In this document: positions 1-11,492 of the stretch, one piece after another
Position numbering within the stretch: position 1 is the first letter of the stretch
How the letters are laid out: each line of letters opens with the position of its first letter
Source of the DNA: Craspedostauros australis
Lineage: Eukaryota > Bacillariophyta > Bacillariophyceae > Mastogloiales > Achnanthaceae
Length of the DNA stretch: 64,000 nt
Direction: 5' to 3'
Assembly (NCBI GenBank): GCA_026770025.1
Contig: JAMXDE010000014.1
Span: forward strand, 682,001-746,000
Program-made: the position numbers and the translations under genes
The notes under the pieces: generated by a model
Told to the model about the DNA's origin: nothing
The model's database searches: none
What the model saw: only the letters and a program-made list of their open reading frames with translations

Positions 1-909
1 AACAAAGCAGCTATATTGAGGTGGAAGGACAAGTTGCCTGGGATTGCTAAGCCAGAAGAAGCAGCCAACATGGCATACAAGATACACAAGGCGAATCAAA
101 GAGAGTTCTACCGTGGGTGCTCCATGCATCTCCAGGAACGCAACCGCACATGGTCATTCTTCATTGACACAGACGAGATCATCGTCTTGAACAGCAACAC
201 AGTTCCCAATGCATCCGAAAGGATGGCTGAGCCAGGGAGCCTCTTCAACGCTCTCCAACAGGTCCAGCATCACAACATCACGAATGGAGCAAGCCACTTT
301 GAGCGGTCGTGCATCACAACAAGACGCATGCAAGCCAGTTCCATTGAGAGTCCAGATGACCATGTTCGGCGTGGTGTCCCGGACTTTTTGGATCCGTATC
401 GACTCCAGACGCTGCGGTTCCGCCATCTGGAAAGGAAGGACTACATCGGCAAGGCCATTGCAGATGTCTCCAAGTTCAACTTCTTGGGAGAACAGATGAG
501 TGTACATCGGTACATCGTCTCACAATGCCCCGTTCCGTGGGGACAGCGCGAGGACATCTTCCACATCAACCACTACATCGGAACGCTGGAGGCCTTCATG
601 CGTCCAGGTGACAACCGCGGTGGGCTAGAGGATCGTGCCGAGAAGTGGAGGGCGCGAAGCGGAAAAGCGCTTGAAAGGCGAGGTCCACTGCTCGGCGATG
701 AACCAAGATCCTGGATCCAAGGCTTTGCGAATCACTTCGGAAAGGAGAGCAGCGTTGCGCTGCTGCAGGATGCTGGAAGTCCATACAACCCGGAGACGGC
801 CTTGAAGCGGATGGCGTTACCATGCAAAGACAGCTGCGTGGGACCATTCCATGTTCGCGACTCTCTTATTCACAAAATCGAGTACAACCTGCAGGGAGCA
901 AAGCAGTGA
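1..909 (+). CDS. Glycosyltransferase (GT92/DUF23-like), 3' part of gene
   Basis: The reading frame is open to the left edge, so the gene starts outside the window; 302 codons plus a stop are visible and end with TAG... at 909. The segment FFIDTDEII (about residues 52-60 of the visible part) carries an acidic D-x-D type motif preceded by a Trp and hydrophobic residues. This is the nucleotide-sugar/metal-binding pattern of GT-A fold enzymes such as GT92. Further on, GKAIADVSKF and a VHRYIV...CP block match the usual C-terminal half of algal members, which attach sugars to proteins or lipids in the secretory pathway. No membrane segment is seen in this part; it would be N-terminal. No intron was needed in the visible part. 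The donor sugar and acceptor cannot be read from the sequence. Confidence 0.65.
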   Translation, partial: NKAAILRWKDKLPGIAKPEEAANMAYKIHKANQREFYRGCSMHLQERNRTWSFFIDTDEIIVLNSNTVPNASERMAEPGSLFNALQQVQHHNITNGASHFERSCITTRRMQASSIESPDDHVRRGVPDFLDPYRLQTLRFRHLERKDYIGKAIADVSKFNFLGEQMSVHRYIVSQCPVPWGQREDIFHINHYIGTLEAFMRPGDNRGGLEDRAEKWRARSGKALERRGPLLGDEPRSWIQGFANHFGKESSVALLQDAGSPYNPETALKRMALPCKDSCVGPFHVRDSLIHKIEYNLQGAKQ

Positions 910-1580
910 GTGCAACTGCCAGCGCCAAAAGACGAGAAAGGATGAGTTGTTCGGGTCATGTTGTGATGGAACCGCTTGTCCATAAACAATGCATAGCGGC
1001 AAGCCGGTGTTTATTAGTCGAATGTTCATTTGATTACGTGTACGAGCTACGAGCGCAGTACCACGCCAGGAAAGGCCAACTTCTGCTTTGGTGTTCACCG
1101 TTTTGTCGCAACCATTGCCGCCGTGTGGAGTTTGCATTGTCTCTTGTCAGAAACCCTCCCCTGGTCCACACGAAGGAATTTTGAAGCGGGCCCTTCCCTG
1201 GGAGGTTGGTTTGCCGATCGCGCCAGAAATAATACACGAGAGGTGAAAAAGCACACAAGGTGTGCGAACCCTGAATGGGGTCGTATGGCACAAGAGCCAC
1301 TCGAACCCCTCCAATGACGGAGCATGGTGGTCGCAAAAACACGAAATGTGGAACTCTTCCCACAATACAACGGAGAAGTGATTCCATTAGCTCCAGGAAG
1401 ACATAATGCACCGTAGCTTCCGATGTCTTCGGCATCGACAAGACAGAAACAAAGATCCAGTTCTGCTCCAAAAGTGATGTGCTTGTGGGAAAGAAAAACC
1501 GCGCGATCCTCAGAATACCACACCATACTGAAGACAAGGAAACGACGAGACAAGGTCAAGTTGCCTCATCATCCACCGAC
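910..1580. other. Intergenic, glycosyltransferase to cupin
   Basis: Head-to-tail spacer of about 670 bases. It should hold the 3' UTR of the glycosyltransferase and the promoter and 5' UTR of the cupin gene. Short ORFs here show no recognisable motif. A GTACGAGCTACGAG string near 1039 resembles a motif seen elsewhere in non-coding DNA of this window. Confidence 0.6.
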
Positions 1581-2039
1581 ATGAAGACAGCAGTAGCATT
1601 TGGTGTCCTCGCTACGAGCATCCGTGCGGGCGCTGCGTTTGCTCCGAGCCCCCATCCACAACACCACGAGTACTCGCACGTTTGCAACAGCTTCGGAAAA
1701 GCGATCTCTTATCCTGCCTCCTCTTCGCGGGCTTCATCATTCCTGTTGAACATGGCCTATGGCCCTGAAATCGAGGTTGTTTCCCAGGCCGACAAAGACT
1801 TTCTCGACTCCAAGGGCGTTTTCTCTTGGGGGACATGGGGTTGCGAGGCGTCCAAATTCCCTTGGAGCTACGATTCCAGCGAATCTTGCTATTTACTGCA
1901 GGGAAAAGTCACGGTCATCCCCACGGACGGACGCAAGCCCGCGACCTTTGGCAAAGGCGACTTCGTCACCTTCCCGGCCGGAATGAGCTGCACGTGGGAT
2001 GTTTCGGAAGCCGTGCAGAAGCATTTCAAGTTCTTTTGA
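1581..2039 (+). CDS. Plastid-targeted cupin (DUF861/Cupin_3 family)
   Basis: Single-exon gene of 152 aa. I start at the ATG at 1581 rather than the longer in-frame ORF because MKTAVAFGV begins a clean signal peptide ending in GAAFAPS. That is the A-F junction of bipartite plastid presequences in algae with red secondary plastids. The mature domain (about residues 58-152) has the pattern of plant Cupin_3 proteins: WGTWGCEASKFPW, the CYLLQGKVTV strand, GKGDFVTFPAG and a C-terminal TWDV...KHFKF. Family members are small beta-barrel proteins. Some act on ureidoglycine or related compounds, but most plastid ones have no known substrate. The usual cupin metal-binding His/Glu set is largely absent in this subfamily, and here E and C appear in the first motif. 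The function is therefore open; the family call is firm. Confidence 0.85.
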   Translation: MKTAVAFGVLATSIRAGAAFAPSPHPQHHEYSHVCNSFGKAISYPASSSRASSFLLNMAYGPEIEVVSQADKDFLDSKGVFSWGTWGCEASKFPWSYDSSESCYLLQGKVTVIPTDGRKPATFGKGDFVTFPAGMSCTWDVSEAVQKHFKFF

Positions 2040-2843
2040 TGCTTGGACCGTACTCGAATTGCGCGTCCGCAAATATTCTGGAGCAATACAAGGCAGCGCT
2101 CGGCACCTGGGCATCAAATCAAAGTGTTATTCTGGTACTATCTGCGCCATCTCATTCCGTCATGATCAGGGTGGTAACAGTGCATCGAATGAATCGAGAC
2201 CGTACGCGCACGTATGTCGATCCAATGCGTCGCCGCAATGTGTATGGTACAAGTCGCAAAGCACAACATAAAGATCACGACGGTGACGCTACTATTACGC
2301 TTATGGTTGCTATCTAACTGCAGAATGCGTGTATTCTCTGGCTCGTGTGTAGGCGTATGATACTCGTGGATCATTCGTCAGTGCCATCGTGTTGGTGGAT
2401 GCACCACTTCTGCAAAGTAGGAGCGCGGCACCTTGTTCGTGCAAGTCTGGAACAATCAACACGTCCTAAGATCTGTCGGCAAATGACTACTTCGACTGTT
2501 TCGTCGACCATGACACCAAACCACAAAACAAGAAACCGCCGTCGCCCTGAGCGTCAAACAAGACAATCCAAATCCACCACGACCACGAAAGGTGCCGAAA
2601 CCTCAACCCTGCGAACTACGACCTGCCACACACATCCATCAGTCCATCAGTCCATCAGCCCATCCCGAATCCAACAGGAGGAGGACACATCAAGAGTACA
2701 TTAGTATTAGCATACTCGCAAATACAACCACCACGCAGAGCAAGACAACGCAACGCGATCGAACCGGGATCGATCCACACAAGCATACCATCCCTGCGGC
2801 ATCGACGCAGACGGAGTGACTTCGAAGCAGTATTGAAGCAATC
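2040..2843. other. Intergenic with short CATCAGTC repeats
   Basis: About 800 bases between the cupin and CstF64 genes, both on the plus strand. A small tandem run of CATCAGTC-like units lies at about 2634-2664, close to the CstF64 5' UTR. Nothing else recognisable was seen. Confidence 0.6.
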
Positions 2844-4198
2844 ATGTGGGGCGGATCCAGAGGAGGCCAGGCACCTGGCATGCCGGGTGGATACGGTGGA
2901 GGTAAGTGCTTCGTGCCCTGCTTGTTAGTGCTGCGTTGCGACGCTCCAAGCTGGCTTCTCTGGGCACTCAAGAGCAGAGCAATTCACAACCACTGTCCAC
3001 GCTCAAGGCAACGTTGTGCCAAGCCATGCCTGTCATGGTACGACGACAGTAGGTCAAACAACATCTGCTGTGCCCAACCTCAAACACTCACATACACTGA
3101 CACTCTGCTCCATGCACGCTGCATACCTTGCATAACACAACACGCACAACATGGCCAACAGCTCCATATCAGCATCAGCAACATCAGCAGATGCATCAGC
3201 AACCGCAGCAAAAGAATGACATCTTCGTTGGCAACCTCGCCTTCAACACGACGGAAGAGCAGCTGCATCAGGTGTTTTCGGACATCGGCAGAGTGATCAA
3301 TGTTCGTCTTGTCACTGATATGGAAACCGGGAAGCCGCGTGGCTTCGCCTTCGTGGAGTTCGAAGATCCGCAGGCAGCCTTGACGGCGATCCGTAACATG
3401 AATGGGTACGATCTAAACGGTCGGGGAATCCGTGTCAACTTTAGCAGCAGCTCCCATCTGGAGGCGCTGGCGGGGAAGCTCGGCATGGATCTATCGCAGA
3501 ACACGCAACGCAGCAACAACCAGAAATCGTCGTCCAAATCCACGGGCTCCGGCACCAACGCCGTTGCCGATGCACTCAAGGCATTCTCGAAGTCCGAAAT
3601 GTACGATGTGGTGGCACAGTTCAAAGAGATCGCCGATCGCAACCCTGACGAAGCGAGGCGGTTGCTGTCGGGCCATCCGCAGCTGCCCGAGGCCATGTTG
3701 TTCTTGATGAGCAAGCTGGATATGATGAAGAACAGCGCATCGTCGGACGCCGGACCTGGAATGATGTCTGGAGCTGGCATGGGAATGATGGGCATGGGAG
3801 GAGCAGGAGGAGGCATACCCGCCGCCCCTCCGCGAGCTGCAGATCCTCGATCCCGCGGGGCCGGTGCGGCGCCTCGATCAGATCCGAGAGCGGTTGCGGC
3901 ACCACCAGCTCCACCACCTCCACGTGCAGATCCACGGGCTGCGCGGATGGATCCTCGTGCTGCTGCCAGATCTGTGCCACCGCCGCCTCCGCCGCCACCT
4001 GTGCGGAGTGCTCCACTGTCGCAGCAATACGGGGGCGTGCCGCAACAGCCACCAGGCCCGCCGGGGGTGACCAACCTCGATCCCGCTCTCGTCCAGCAGG
4101 TCATGCTGCTCACTCCACAGCAGATCAGTCAACTGCCACCCGACAAGCAGCAGAGCATTATGGCACTGCGGCAGCAGATATCTGGAAATCGCATGTGA
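2844..4198 (+). CDS. CSTF2: Cleavage stimulation factor subunit 2 (CstF64-like)
   Basis: Two exons, 2844-2901 and 3162-4198, joined in phase 1 across a 260-nt GTAAGT...CAG intron; product 364 aa. An N-terminal Gly- and Gln-rich leader precedes one RRM (about residues 38-115) with RNP2 IFVGNL and RNP1 RGFAFVEF. A hinge domain follows at about 150-205 (ADALKAFSKSEMYDVVAQF...LLSGHPQLPEAM). Then comes a long Pro/Arg-rich stretch with repeated RADPR-type units, and the C-terminal CSTF_C helix bundle (NLDPALVQQVMLLTPQQISQLP). This is the complete CstF64 order. The protein binds the GU-rich element downstream of polyadenylation sites; the hinge binds CstF77 and the C-terminal bundle contacts Pcf11/symplekin partners. 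It acts in the nucleus. The gene is convergent with the glutaredoxin gene. Confidence 0.93.
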
Positions 4199-4484
4199 TG
4201 CGGTGCTCGCACGGTATAGGAAAAAATAGCGCAGTATAGTGCAGTGCGAAGAGTACAGTATGGGATCCGATTTATTTGCACGTGCTCTATGGAAGCATCA
4301 TACTATAGATGAGAGAGAAACTGCTTTCTAATGGTCGTGCGATCAGCAAAGCTTTCACTATCATTTTTGTTCGGTTCCTTGCTGTCTTTGATCATGGTGC
4401 AGGTTCTGTTTGCTGACCGTATCACGCATTCATGCATGCATTAGAAATGATTCGCTATGTTTCCCATCCAAGGCACGACGACGT

Positions 4485-5653
4485 TTAGAGTCCGAGCAAC
4501 TCCTTGATCTTTCCGTCGTTGACGGCTGCCTGTGTGTCGTCGTTACCGCCAATGTGCTGCTGCTTGACGAAGACATTTGGAACAGTTTTTTGTCCGGTCA
4601 TGCCGAGGAGAGCATCCTGGATGGCGGCACCGTCGTCCATCTTGTTCAATTCGAACACCTTGGCCTCAATTCCCAGGCCTGCCAAAGTTTCCTTCGTGGC
4701 CTTGCAGAATGGGCAGAAGGACTTGGAGAAGACGACAACCTGCGGGGAAAATATGAGTACGAATGCAAGTCGTTGTGGAGCAGGTGGCGTTGTTTGCAGT
4801 TGGTTGGCACGATAATTCGAACGCGCGTCCATCATGAGGCGATCATCGCCGAGAGTATCCACAATCGTGTTCCCAGCACATCAATTTGCGGTGACCATCC
4901 GGGCAACAACGTGCAATGAATTGAAAGGAGCCATCGGCAGTGTCAAGGCAAAGCAGGGGTGTTGATGACGATAATTCAAGTTAGTTTGTTGTGGTGATTT
5001 TGCATGCACTCGCGCAGTTTGGCAATTCGGCAAGTCGACGATGCGCCAATAACTCAATGTTGGAATGATCTGCCTTCTCGAGCGACCATGTTTCGATCAT
5101 GATGTCAATGGATCTGAAGCATTGCGTGGTGGCAGAGTTTGAAGAACGAGAATTGGATACTCTTTGCAAGTGCATACGAGTAGGATGGTGGTCATGCGCT
5201 GTTGAGCTCCTGATCCGCCCATCATGGGCTCTGCCATCCCACAGGTATCTCAATGCAATGCATCACTGTCGAGAGCCATGTGTCGAATCCGCAAGCAAGG
5301 TAATGAGCGGGCGTTTCTCTTTTGCGGAGAGATTCCTCGCAATTGCGGGATCCTGAAATCCGCACGTGGTGACGGAAGAGTGCGAGTGTGGTCCCACACT
5401 ACTGAGATGCCCAATCATTCTCTGAAGCAGTGCGGATACGTACATCATTGCTGTCGATGGCGGACTTGGCAAAGTCTTCGGCGGACATGTTGAGAGAGGT
5501 GGAAGCGAGGCGTCTTTGGGTTGTGGAGGAGGCGATGGATGTGGCGACGCTGGATCCGAACACGCGTCCGATGGTGGATGGTCGTGCGAAGGTGAATGCG
5601 GTTGCGCCAGCGATGCATGCGGCCCCTGCGAGGATTCGGAGTGAGAACTTCAT
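4485..5653 (-). CDS. Plastid-targeted dithiol glutaredoxin
   Basis: Two exons read leftward: 5653-5444 and 4739-4485, phase 0, separated by a 704-nt GTACGT...CAG intron; product 154 aa. Exon 1 encodes MKFSLRILAGAACIAGATAFTF, a signal peptide with an A-F junction, then a Ser/Thr/Arg-rich transit-like stretch. The catalytic exon has VVVFSKSFCPFC with the active-site pair C79/C82. The cis-proline loop KTVPNVFV and the GSH-binding GGNDDTQA follow (the family usually has GG.DD). Glutaredoxins reduce disulfides or glutathionylated proteins using glutathione; the CPFC dithiol site suits both roles. The targeting signal and thioredoxin-fold domain are split exactly by the intron, which would fit acquisition of a targeting exon. 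It is divergent from the LRR gene. Confidence 0.92.
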
Positions 5654-6220
5654 CTTGTCGTTGTTGGTGGTGGCTGTGTGTTGTTTTGGCGATGTGGTTG
5701 TTTTTATGGGTGTTCTGGGCTGGTGCCGATGGAGTTGATGACGTTGATGGAAAGATCTGGGGAGGTGAGGGAGTGGTCGAGACGTCACCACATCAGAATT
5801 GCAGAGAATTCAGGCCCAAACACACGCGTGAGACACGTTCACGTCAAGAGTGCGTTCGACAATGATCGATCGCATTCTTTTTCAAGTGTCGAAAGAAATG
5901 TCACATTGTGACACGAGAACGACAATCATTTCACACAGCTGACATTTATACGAATTACATGCATTTTCACAGTGTATCCCATTCGTTGCCATTGTTGTTC
6001 TGGAGCCATGTCAAAATATGTATTAGTCAAAAATATGACAACCTATTCGGGACTGGTGCAACCCAACCAAACCGGTGGGAACTGCAACGCAAATGACCGT
6101 ATTTTTGTTTTGTTTCTTGCGAAACAACGCGAAAGTTCTGATGGCTTCAGCACAAGAGCAAAGACACACACAGAGGTGAAAGCATTGACATGAGCACGAA
6201 CGCACATCTTCACATCGAGA

Positions 6221-6250
6221 TCCACACAAATCCACACAAATCCACACCCC
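6221..6250. repeat. Three tandem 10-mers (TCCACACAAA)
   Basis: Copies at 6221, 6231 and 6241; the third ends in CCCC instead of AAA. The unit length is close to one DNA helical turn. It lies upstream of the LRR gene. Confidence 0.85.
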
Positions 6251-6400
6251 AAGGAAGAGGTCTGATTGGTGCCATTGCTGTGCCGGCACATGCTCTCTGT
6301 CCAGATTGCGAGCACAATTGCAACTACGCGCGCCAAGCAGAAAGTCGTCTCGACTTCACATTGCCCCCATTACTCGTCCGCATCTATTCTACATCCCACA

Positions 6401-6430
6401 ACGAGACGCAACGGGACGCAACGAGACGCT
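6401..6430. repeat. Three tandem 10-mers (ACGAGACGCA)
   Basis: Copies at 6401, 6411 (one change, ACGGGACGCA) and 6421 (last base changed). About 150 bases upstream of the LRR start codon. Confidence 0.85.
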
Positions 6431-6580
6431 TCAGGCCTGCCGTTGACCGTCACAAGTTGTGCTGCCAATCATTCCTGCAAACTAATACACGCTCTGCGTA
6501 CGAGCTGGAGCAAGGCGTCTGCAATTCCAGTCATCCTCTAGGCATTCGTAGAGTACCAAACCCACTCGACATACTCAACC

Positions 6581-9500
6581 ATGGAGGTCCCAGAAGAAAG
6601 CAACGCGCAGATCGCCAAGCGCAAGGCGATCCAGGAGGTGATGAGGGATTCGAGCCTGACACCGCAGCAACGTCAGCAAAAGATTCGAGAGATCATGTCG
6701 GCTGCGGCGAAGCCAAAGCCAACGCCTGCACCCGCACCTGCTTCTCAACCGGAACCTCGCCAGCCATCGCCGCCTCCTCCCAGCGTCCAAACCGTCCAAA
6801 GCGATGCGTACTCCCAAGCCAACGCGTGCTCGGCGGCGACGGTAGATACGAGGGCAACCACAGGCACAGACGTCGCCACGAATGCAGGTGACAGCAATGC
6901 CCCATCGGTACAAGATGCAGCACCTGTGAGCGCCTCCGACGCCAGGCAGATGATGGTGGCGATCATGCGCGACCCGAACCTCACCGCCCAAGAGAAGCAG
7001 AGGAGAGTCCAGCAAGTCATGAAATCGGCGAACGAGAGCAGCGACGGTTCCAGCACCGGTGGTGCAAGCAGCAGGGCTTCCAGTGTCGGTGTTGGCGCCG
7101 GCGTCGTTGCTGAGAGTCGAAGGTCACGGATGCAACAGGATGACAGCACTGTGGGAGGCAGCACTATCACAACCAACAGCGGGCCAGGCAACCTGAAGAG
7201 CGTCCCATCCCTCGTGGAGAACACAAAACGGCGTTTCCAAAATAATGCTGGCAGTAGAGCAACTCCAGGGGCCGTGGGCGTTGCCGGCATTGGAGCGTCT
7301 GGATCTGGATCAGTTGGTGGAGGCCAAGCGATGAGCGACAGTGAAATCAAGCGCCGTGCCGCTGGAGGCAGATCTGCTGCTGTTGGAAATCGAAGCGGTG
7401 ATGCAGGATCCATGCCGAGCCCTCCTTCGCAGCAGCGCACGCAGATCGAGCGCGACAACGAGATGAAGGCCAGCCTCAGGTCACCGAACAGGAGCAGACC
7501 CGGTCGTGACGCTCCGCGCCATCAGCAACAGGGACCTGGAGCCCACGGGCAGGGCCAGTCTGCACCAATGGTGGGAGCTCAAGGTTCGCAGGAACCTGAC
7601 ATTCGGACCGCCACAAAGATGCAACATAACGCAGCGCGGCATGCCCCGGCGACCCGTAGTTCCTCAGGGTCCACAGGATTGGTGCAGCAACCTCGACAAG
7701 TCGCAGCTGGAGCACCGCGTGGGGCCACGCACAGCACGCAGACCGACCCTGCGCAAGTCAAGCAAGCTGCGCTGGCTCAACGCAATGCTGAGATGGGGAT
7801 GGGAGCCGGACAACCTGGCCCACCTCCCGCGCCCGCAATGAGGACGCAACCGATGCCCAACCCACCTCTCAGCAGCCATGAAATCCTGCTCAAACAGCAG
7901 ATGCTCAACGCGCCAAACCAAATGCCAATGCACCAACCAAACCCAGGCTATGCGTCTGTCGCCCCTTCGGTAGGATCGACTGCTGTCAATTCGACGGGAG
8001 CAGTGGCGGCAGCTGGCAACATAGAAATGGGCAACCTTCAGAACAAGACGGCGGCGCTTTCGCAGCAACGTGCTGCTGCCAATGAAATGCAGCAATTCGA
8101 GCGCGATATTTTGGGCAAATCTGCCGACTCCGTCCCTGACGCTGGAAATCTTGGACCGCCGTTGAACCAGATCTCTGTGCAACCACCGTTGCAATCACAA
8201 CAACCTCCACCATCGCAAGCGACTTCGTCATACGACAGGAGCATCCCGTCAGCAGGAGCGAATGGAGGGGTTCCCCAGGAAGCCCCGGTCGCAGGAACCT
8301 CGCCAACGACTGAGAACGACGCCCATCCATCATCAGCTGCCCCGACCATGGAGGGTGTTGAAGATGGTGGGATTCAGGTACGTGCTTCCCATTTGTCGGT
8401 CTTTCCTCGGCCACGCTCAAGGCCTTCAATCGCTGTCTTTGGTGCTGTTGATGTTGTTGTTGTTGTTGCTCGGCTATGTTACGGTGTGACTGCGCATACT
8501 TGCCATCGATTCATTGAAAGAAAAGACGCATGCCATCAAAAAATGTCTTCCGCATGGTTCCATGTTACCATCTTCATTTTCATATTCATACCCACATCCA
8601 TATTCTCACCTTCGTTTGACATTATGATTGCATGCTTCGTCGCTCACTGTCTCAACTTTCAACTTGCTGTTTTGGTTTTAACCGCGTTGTGGTTCCATTG
8701 GGACTTGCAGGCATTCGTTGCCGATACAGCGGTCGAAGCGATGGGAGTTGCGGTCGTGATGAGCGAGCAAGAAGAGGAGGAATTGGACGATAGGAAGCGA
8801 AGACAGCTCCTGTGTCGTATCGGCGCTGTCATCTGCACCATTGCCATCGCAGTCATCGTTGTCTTGGTGGTGGTGTTCACGGGCGGCGATTCTTCTGGTG
8901 GCAGCAGCAGTGTGGCTGAAGTACCATCCAATTCTCCGACGGATACCCCAACGGGGTCGCCAACGTCGATGCTCTTTGCTGAGACGCTGGAGGTTTTCAA
9001 GGCTGCTTACGCAAATGATGACATGTACAACGCGGCATTCAGCTCAAAAGACACCCCGCAATTCAAGGCAGCAGAATGGGCTACTGGAGAAGGGTCCGCG
9101 GGACTCTCATCCACCGACCCCCGCATGCTTGCGAGGTATGCACTCGCGACACTTTATTTCTCCACCCAAGGCGATGAATGGACAACTTGCGGGCGCGATG
9201 CAACCAAGTGCGCCCGAACTGAATGGCTGACAAATGACAACGAATGCGACTGGTTCGCAATACAATGCGATGATGGCGTGATCAACAACTTGTTCTTCCG
9301 TAAGTGACATGTTCGTGCTTGTTGCCGACTTGTTTTCCCATGCGTGAAACAAGAACAGGGCGGTGCCTGATGCTTGATGCTTGATATTGGCGTTCATGCT
9401 GTCTGGATCGGCAATACTTGCCTTGGTTTGCTCCACACATATGTGCCCATTTGCAAGATCTTTTTGTTACCCGTACTCCTGCTGCTATGCTGCTGCTGTT

Positions 9501-11492
9501 GTTGCTACTGCTGCTCTCGTCCCAATTGATTCGCAACCATGAGTAAACTAAAAAAAATCCTCACGCGCCCGCTCTCTTGTCTCCTCGTGTCATGGTTATG
9601 GACATGTCTTCACCACCAACATGCTATCATCATCATCATCATCGTGTATCCAACATGCAGCTCCCAGCAACCAGGAAGGCAACAACTTAGTGGGTACCTT
9701 GCCCTTCGAGTTGGCATTTCTGACCAACTTGGAGTTGCTCGTGATTCAGTCTGAACGAGGGCTGACAGGACCAATCCCAGTCAGTTGGTCTCCACGGTTG
9801 ACGAACTTGCAACTGGTCCTGATGGGTGGCAACAGTCTGAGCGGATCTTTTCCCTCATTGCTCGTGGCAGACAATCCCCAGCTCGAGAGACTCAGTCTGA
9901 GCTCCAACAAATTCAGCGGCTCCTTGTCTGGTCTAGGTGTGTCTGCACCAGCTCTCAAGACACTGATGCTCTCGGTGAATGAATTCACTGGTAAGTTGGC
10001 ACTATTTGTCAACAGTAGCAGCCCCACCATGCCCTGTGGGGATGTACATCACGTCAATGGCTCTGCTATATTCTGCCATTTTTGTCCCCACGAATATGGA
10101 TACGCGAACTGTTTCTCACATACACACACGCAATGTGCGTCTTGCTCCCATTCTCGTTCTCTGACGCCGTTCCTGTCACTATTGTTGCCGCTGGTGCGAT
10201 TGATGCTCCATTCACAACAGGGACCATCCCGGGAAGTATCTCCAACTTACCGAACTTGCGTAAGTCAATACATTTCTGGCAAGAACCCTGCCTGCGATAA
10301 ATGTCTTGTTGCTACTGCGATTGCTGCTGCTGCAGCTGCTGCTACCACTACTGGTGCGATTACCTGTGATGACAGCGACAGTGCCAGATGGGCGAGCACA
10401 ACACGACTCTTGGCCGTTGTATCGACTCGGTCATTGCACGTCCTGCTACAGCAGAACTGCGCAAAAACAAAACCTGCTGGAGTCGAATGCTCAGCCATCA
10501 ACTGGATGCTTCTGCTCACAAGTACTCTCTGTCTGATTTGTGCCATACTCGTACCAACTCGAATCCCATTACATATTTGTGACTGCTACGTGCTTGATCA
10601 TTTTGCGTGCGGCCGTGCGGACGGGTTTACGATCGCAGGGAATCTACAAGCGAGGTCAAATGACCTCAGAGGTCCCATCCCGGATGACATGTATGACCTG
10701 AAAGAAATGCGCATTCTCTACCTCCAGGACAACCCGAAGTTAAGCGGGAGCATCTCAGAGGACATCGTGAAATGGCCAGAGCTTGAAGAGCTTCAGCTTC
10801 AAGAGACGGGGATCGGCGGCGCATTGCCGCTGAACTTGTTCAAAGCCCAAAAGCTGGAGAAACTGTTTCTTCACGATGCCAAGTTCTCGGGAGCGATTCC
10901 TGATGCAATTGCACAGCTAGTGAACCTGAGGGACGCAAGATTGAACAACAACACGTTTTCAGGAGCAATTCCAGCAACGCTGGAACAGTTGACCCCTGTC
11001 GGCAACTCCACTCTCAGTAAGTCCTATGCTGCCCTGCCCTGCCCTGCCATATGAGGACGATGAGCCGCTTGGATGGTCTGGTATGTGTTGGTCGCCGTTC
11101 GAATGTCTGCCTACCTGCCCATCGTCTCTACCCCCCTGCGTTGGTGATGCTACGAGTATTGATGACGTGGTATGGACACTCTTCGTGATGAGAAATGGAT
11201 TCACGCCACAGCGCACAGCTAGAACGGCAACACGTACGAGTACTCACGCAAAACCTTGCACCAACTTGTTTCCGCCGTGCTTGTGCTTGCCTCTCGAAAA
11301 CCACCCTGACCGTGTTGCAACTTATTCATTGTAGGCGGTCTGAGACTCCACGGCAACAACCTCGTGGGAAACATCTCCCAAGCGATCTGTGATGCGAAGG
11401 GTACCAGGTCAAAAGACTTACAATTCCTCACTGCCGACTGCGCCGGTGATGATCCCGAAGTCTTCTGCGACTGTTGTGAGGAATGCTACTAG
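6581..11492 (+). CDS. LRR receptor-like membrane protein with N-terminal IMRD repeats
   Basis: Six exons: 6581-8377, 8711-9299, 9661-9990, 10221-10259, 10639-11016, 11335-11492. All junctions keep frame; product 1096 aa. The N-terminal ~600 residues are low-complexity (Gln, Ala, Pro, Ser) and contain two copies of an Ala-Ile-x2-(I/V)MRD...LT..(Q/E)(R/K)Q-type helical motif at about residues 14-38 and 123-147. One strong transmembrane helix (IGAVICTIAIAVIVVLVVVF) lies at about residue 680, preceded by a basic RKRRQ stretch that predicts a cytoplasmic N-terminus. The ectodomain has a WLTNDNECDWFAI LRR-cap motif, then about ten leucine-rich repeats of the G-x-(L/I)-P type, and ends in CCEECY, like diatom LRR proteins. 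Plausible role: surface or endomembrane recognition. No kinase domain. Intron 1 is 333 nt and stop-free. Confidence 0.85.

Larger units (their letters stand above)
5654..6580. promoter_or_regulatory. Divergent spacer, glutaredoxin and LRR gene
   Basis: About 930 bases between two divergent start codons, so it should contain both promoters. Two separate sets of three tandem 10-mers lie here: TCCACACAAA-type units at 6221-6250 and ACGAGACGCA-type units at 6401-6430. No gene was recognised. Confidence 0.5.

Noticed and set aside
2740-2800. GGTTCGATC string on the minus strand considered as a tRNA B box
   Set aside because: The flanking bases do not form a T-stem and no A box or acceptor stem fits.
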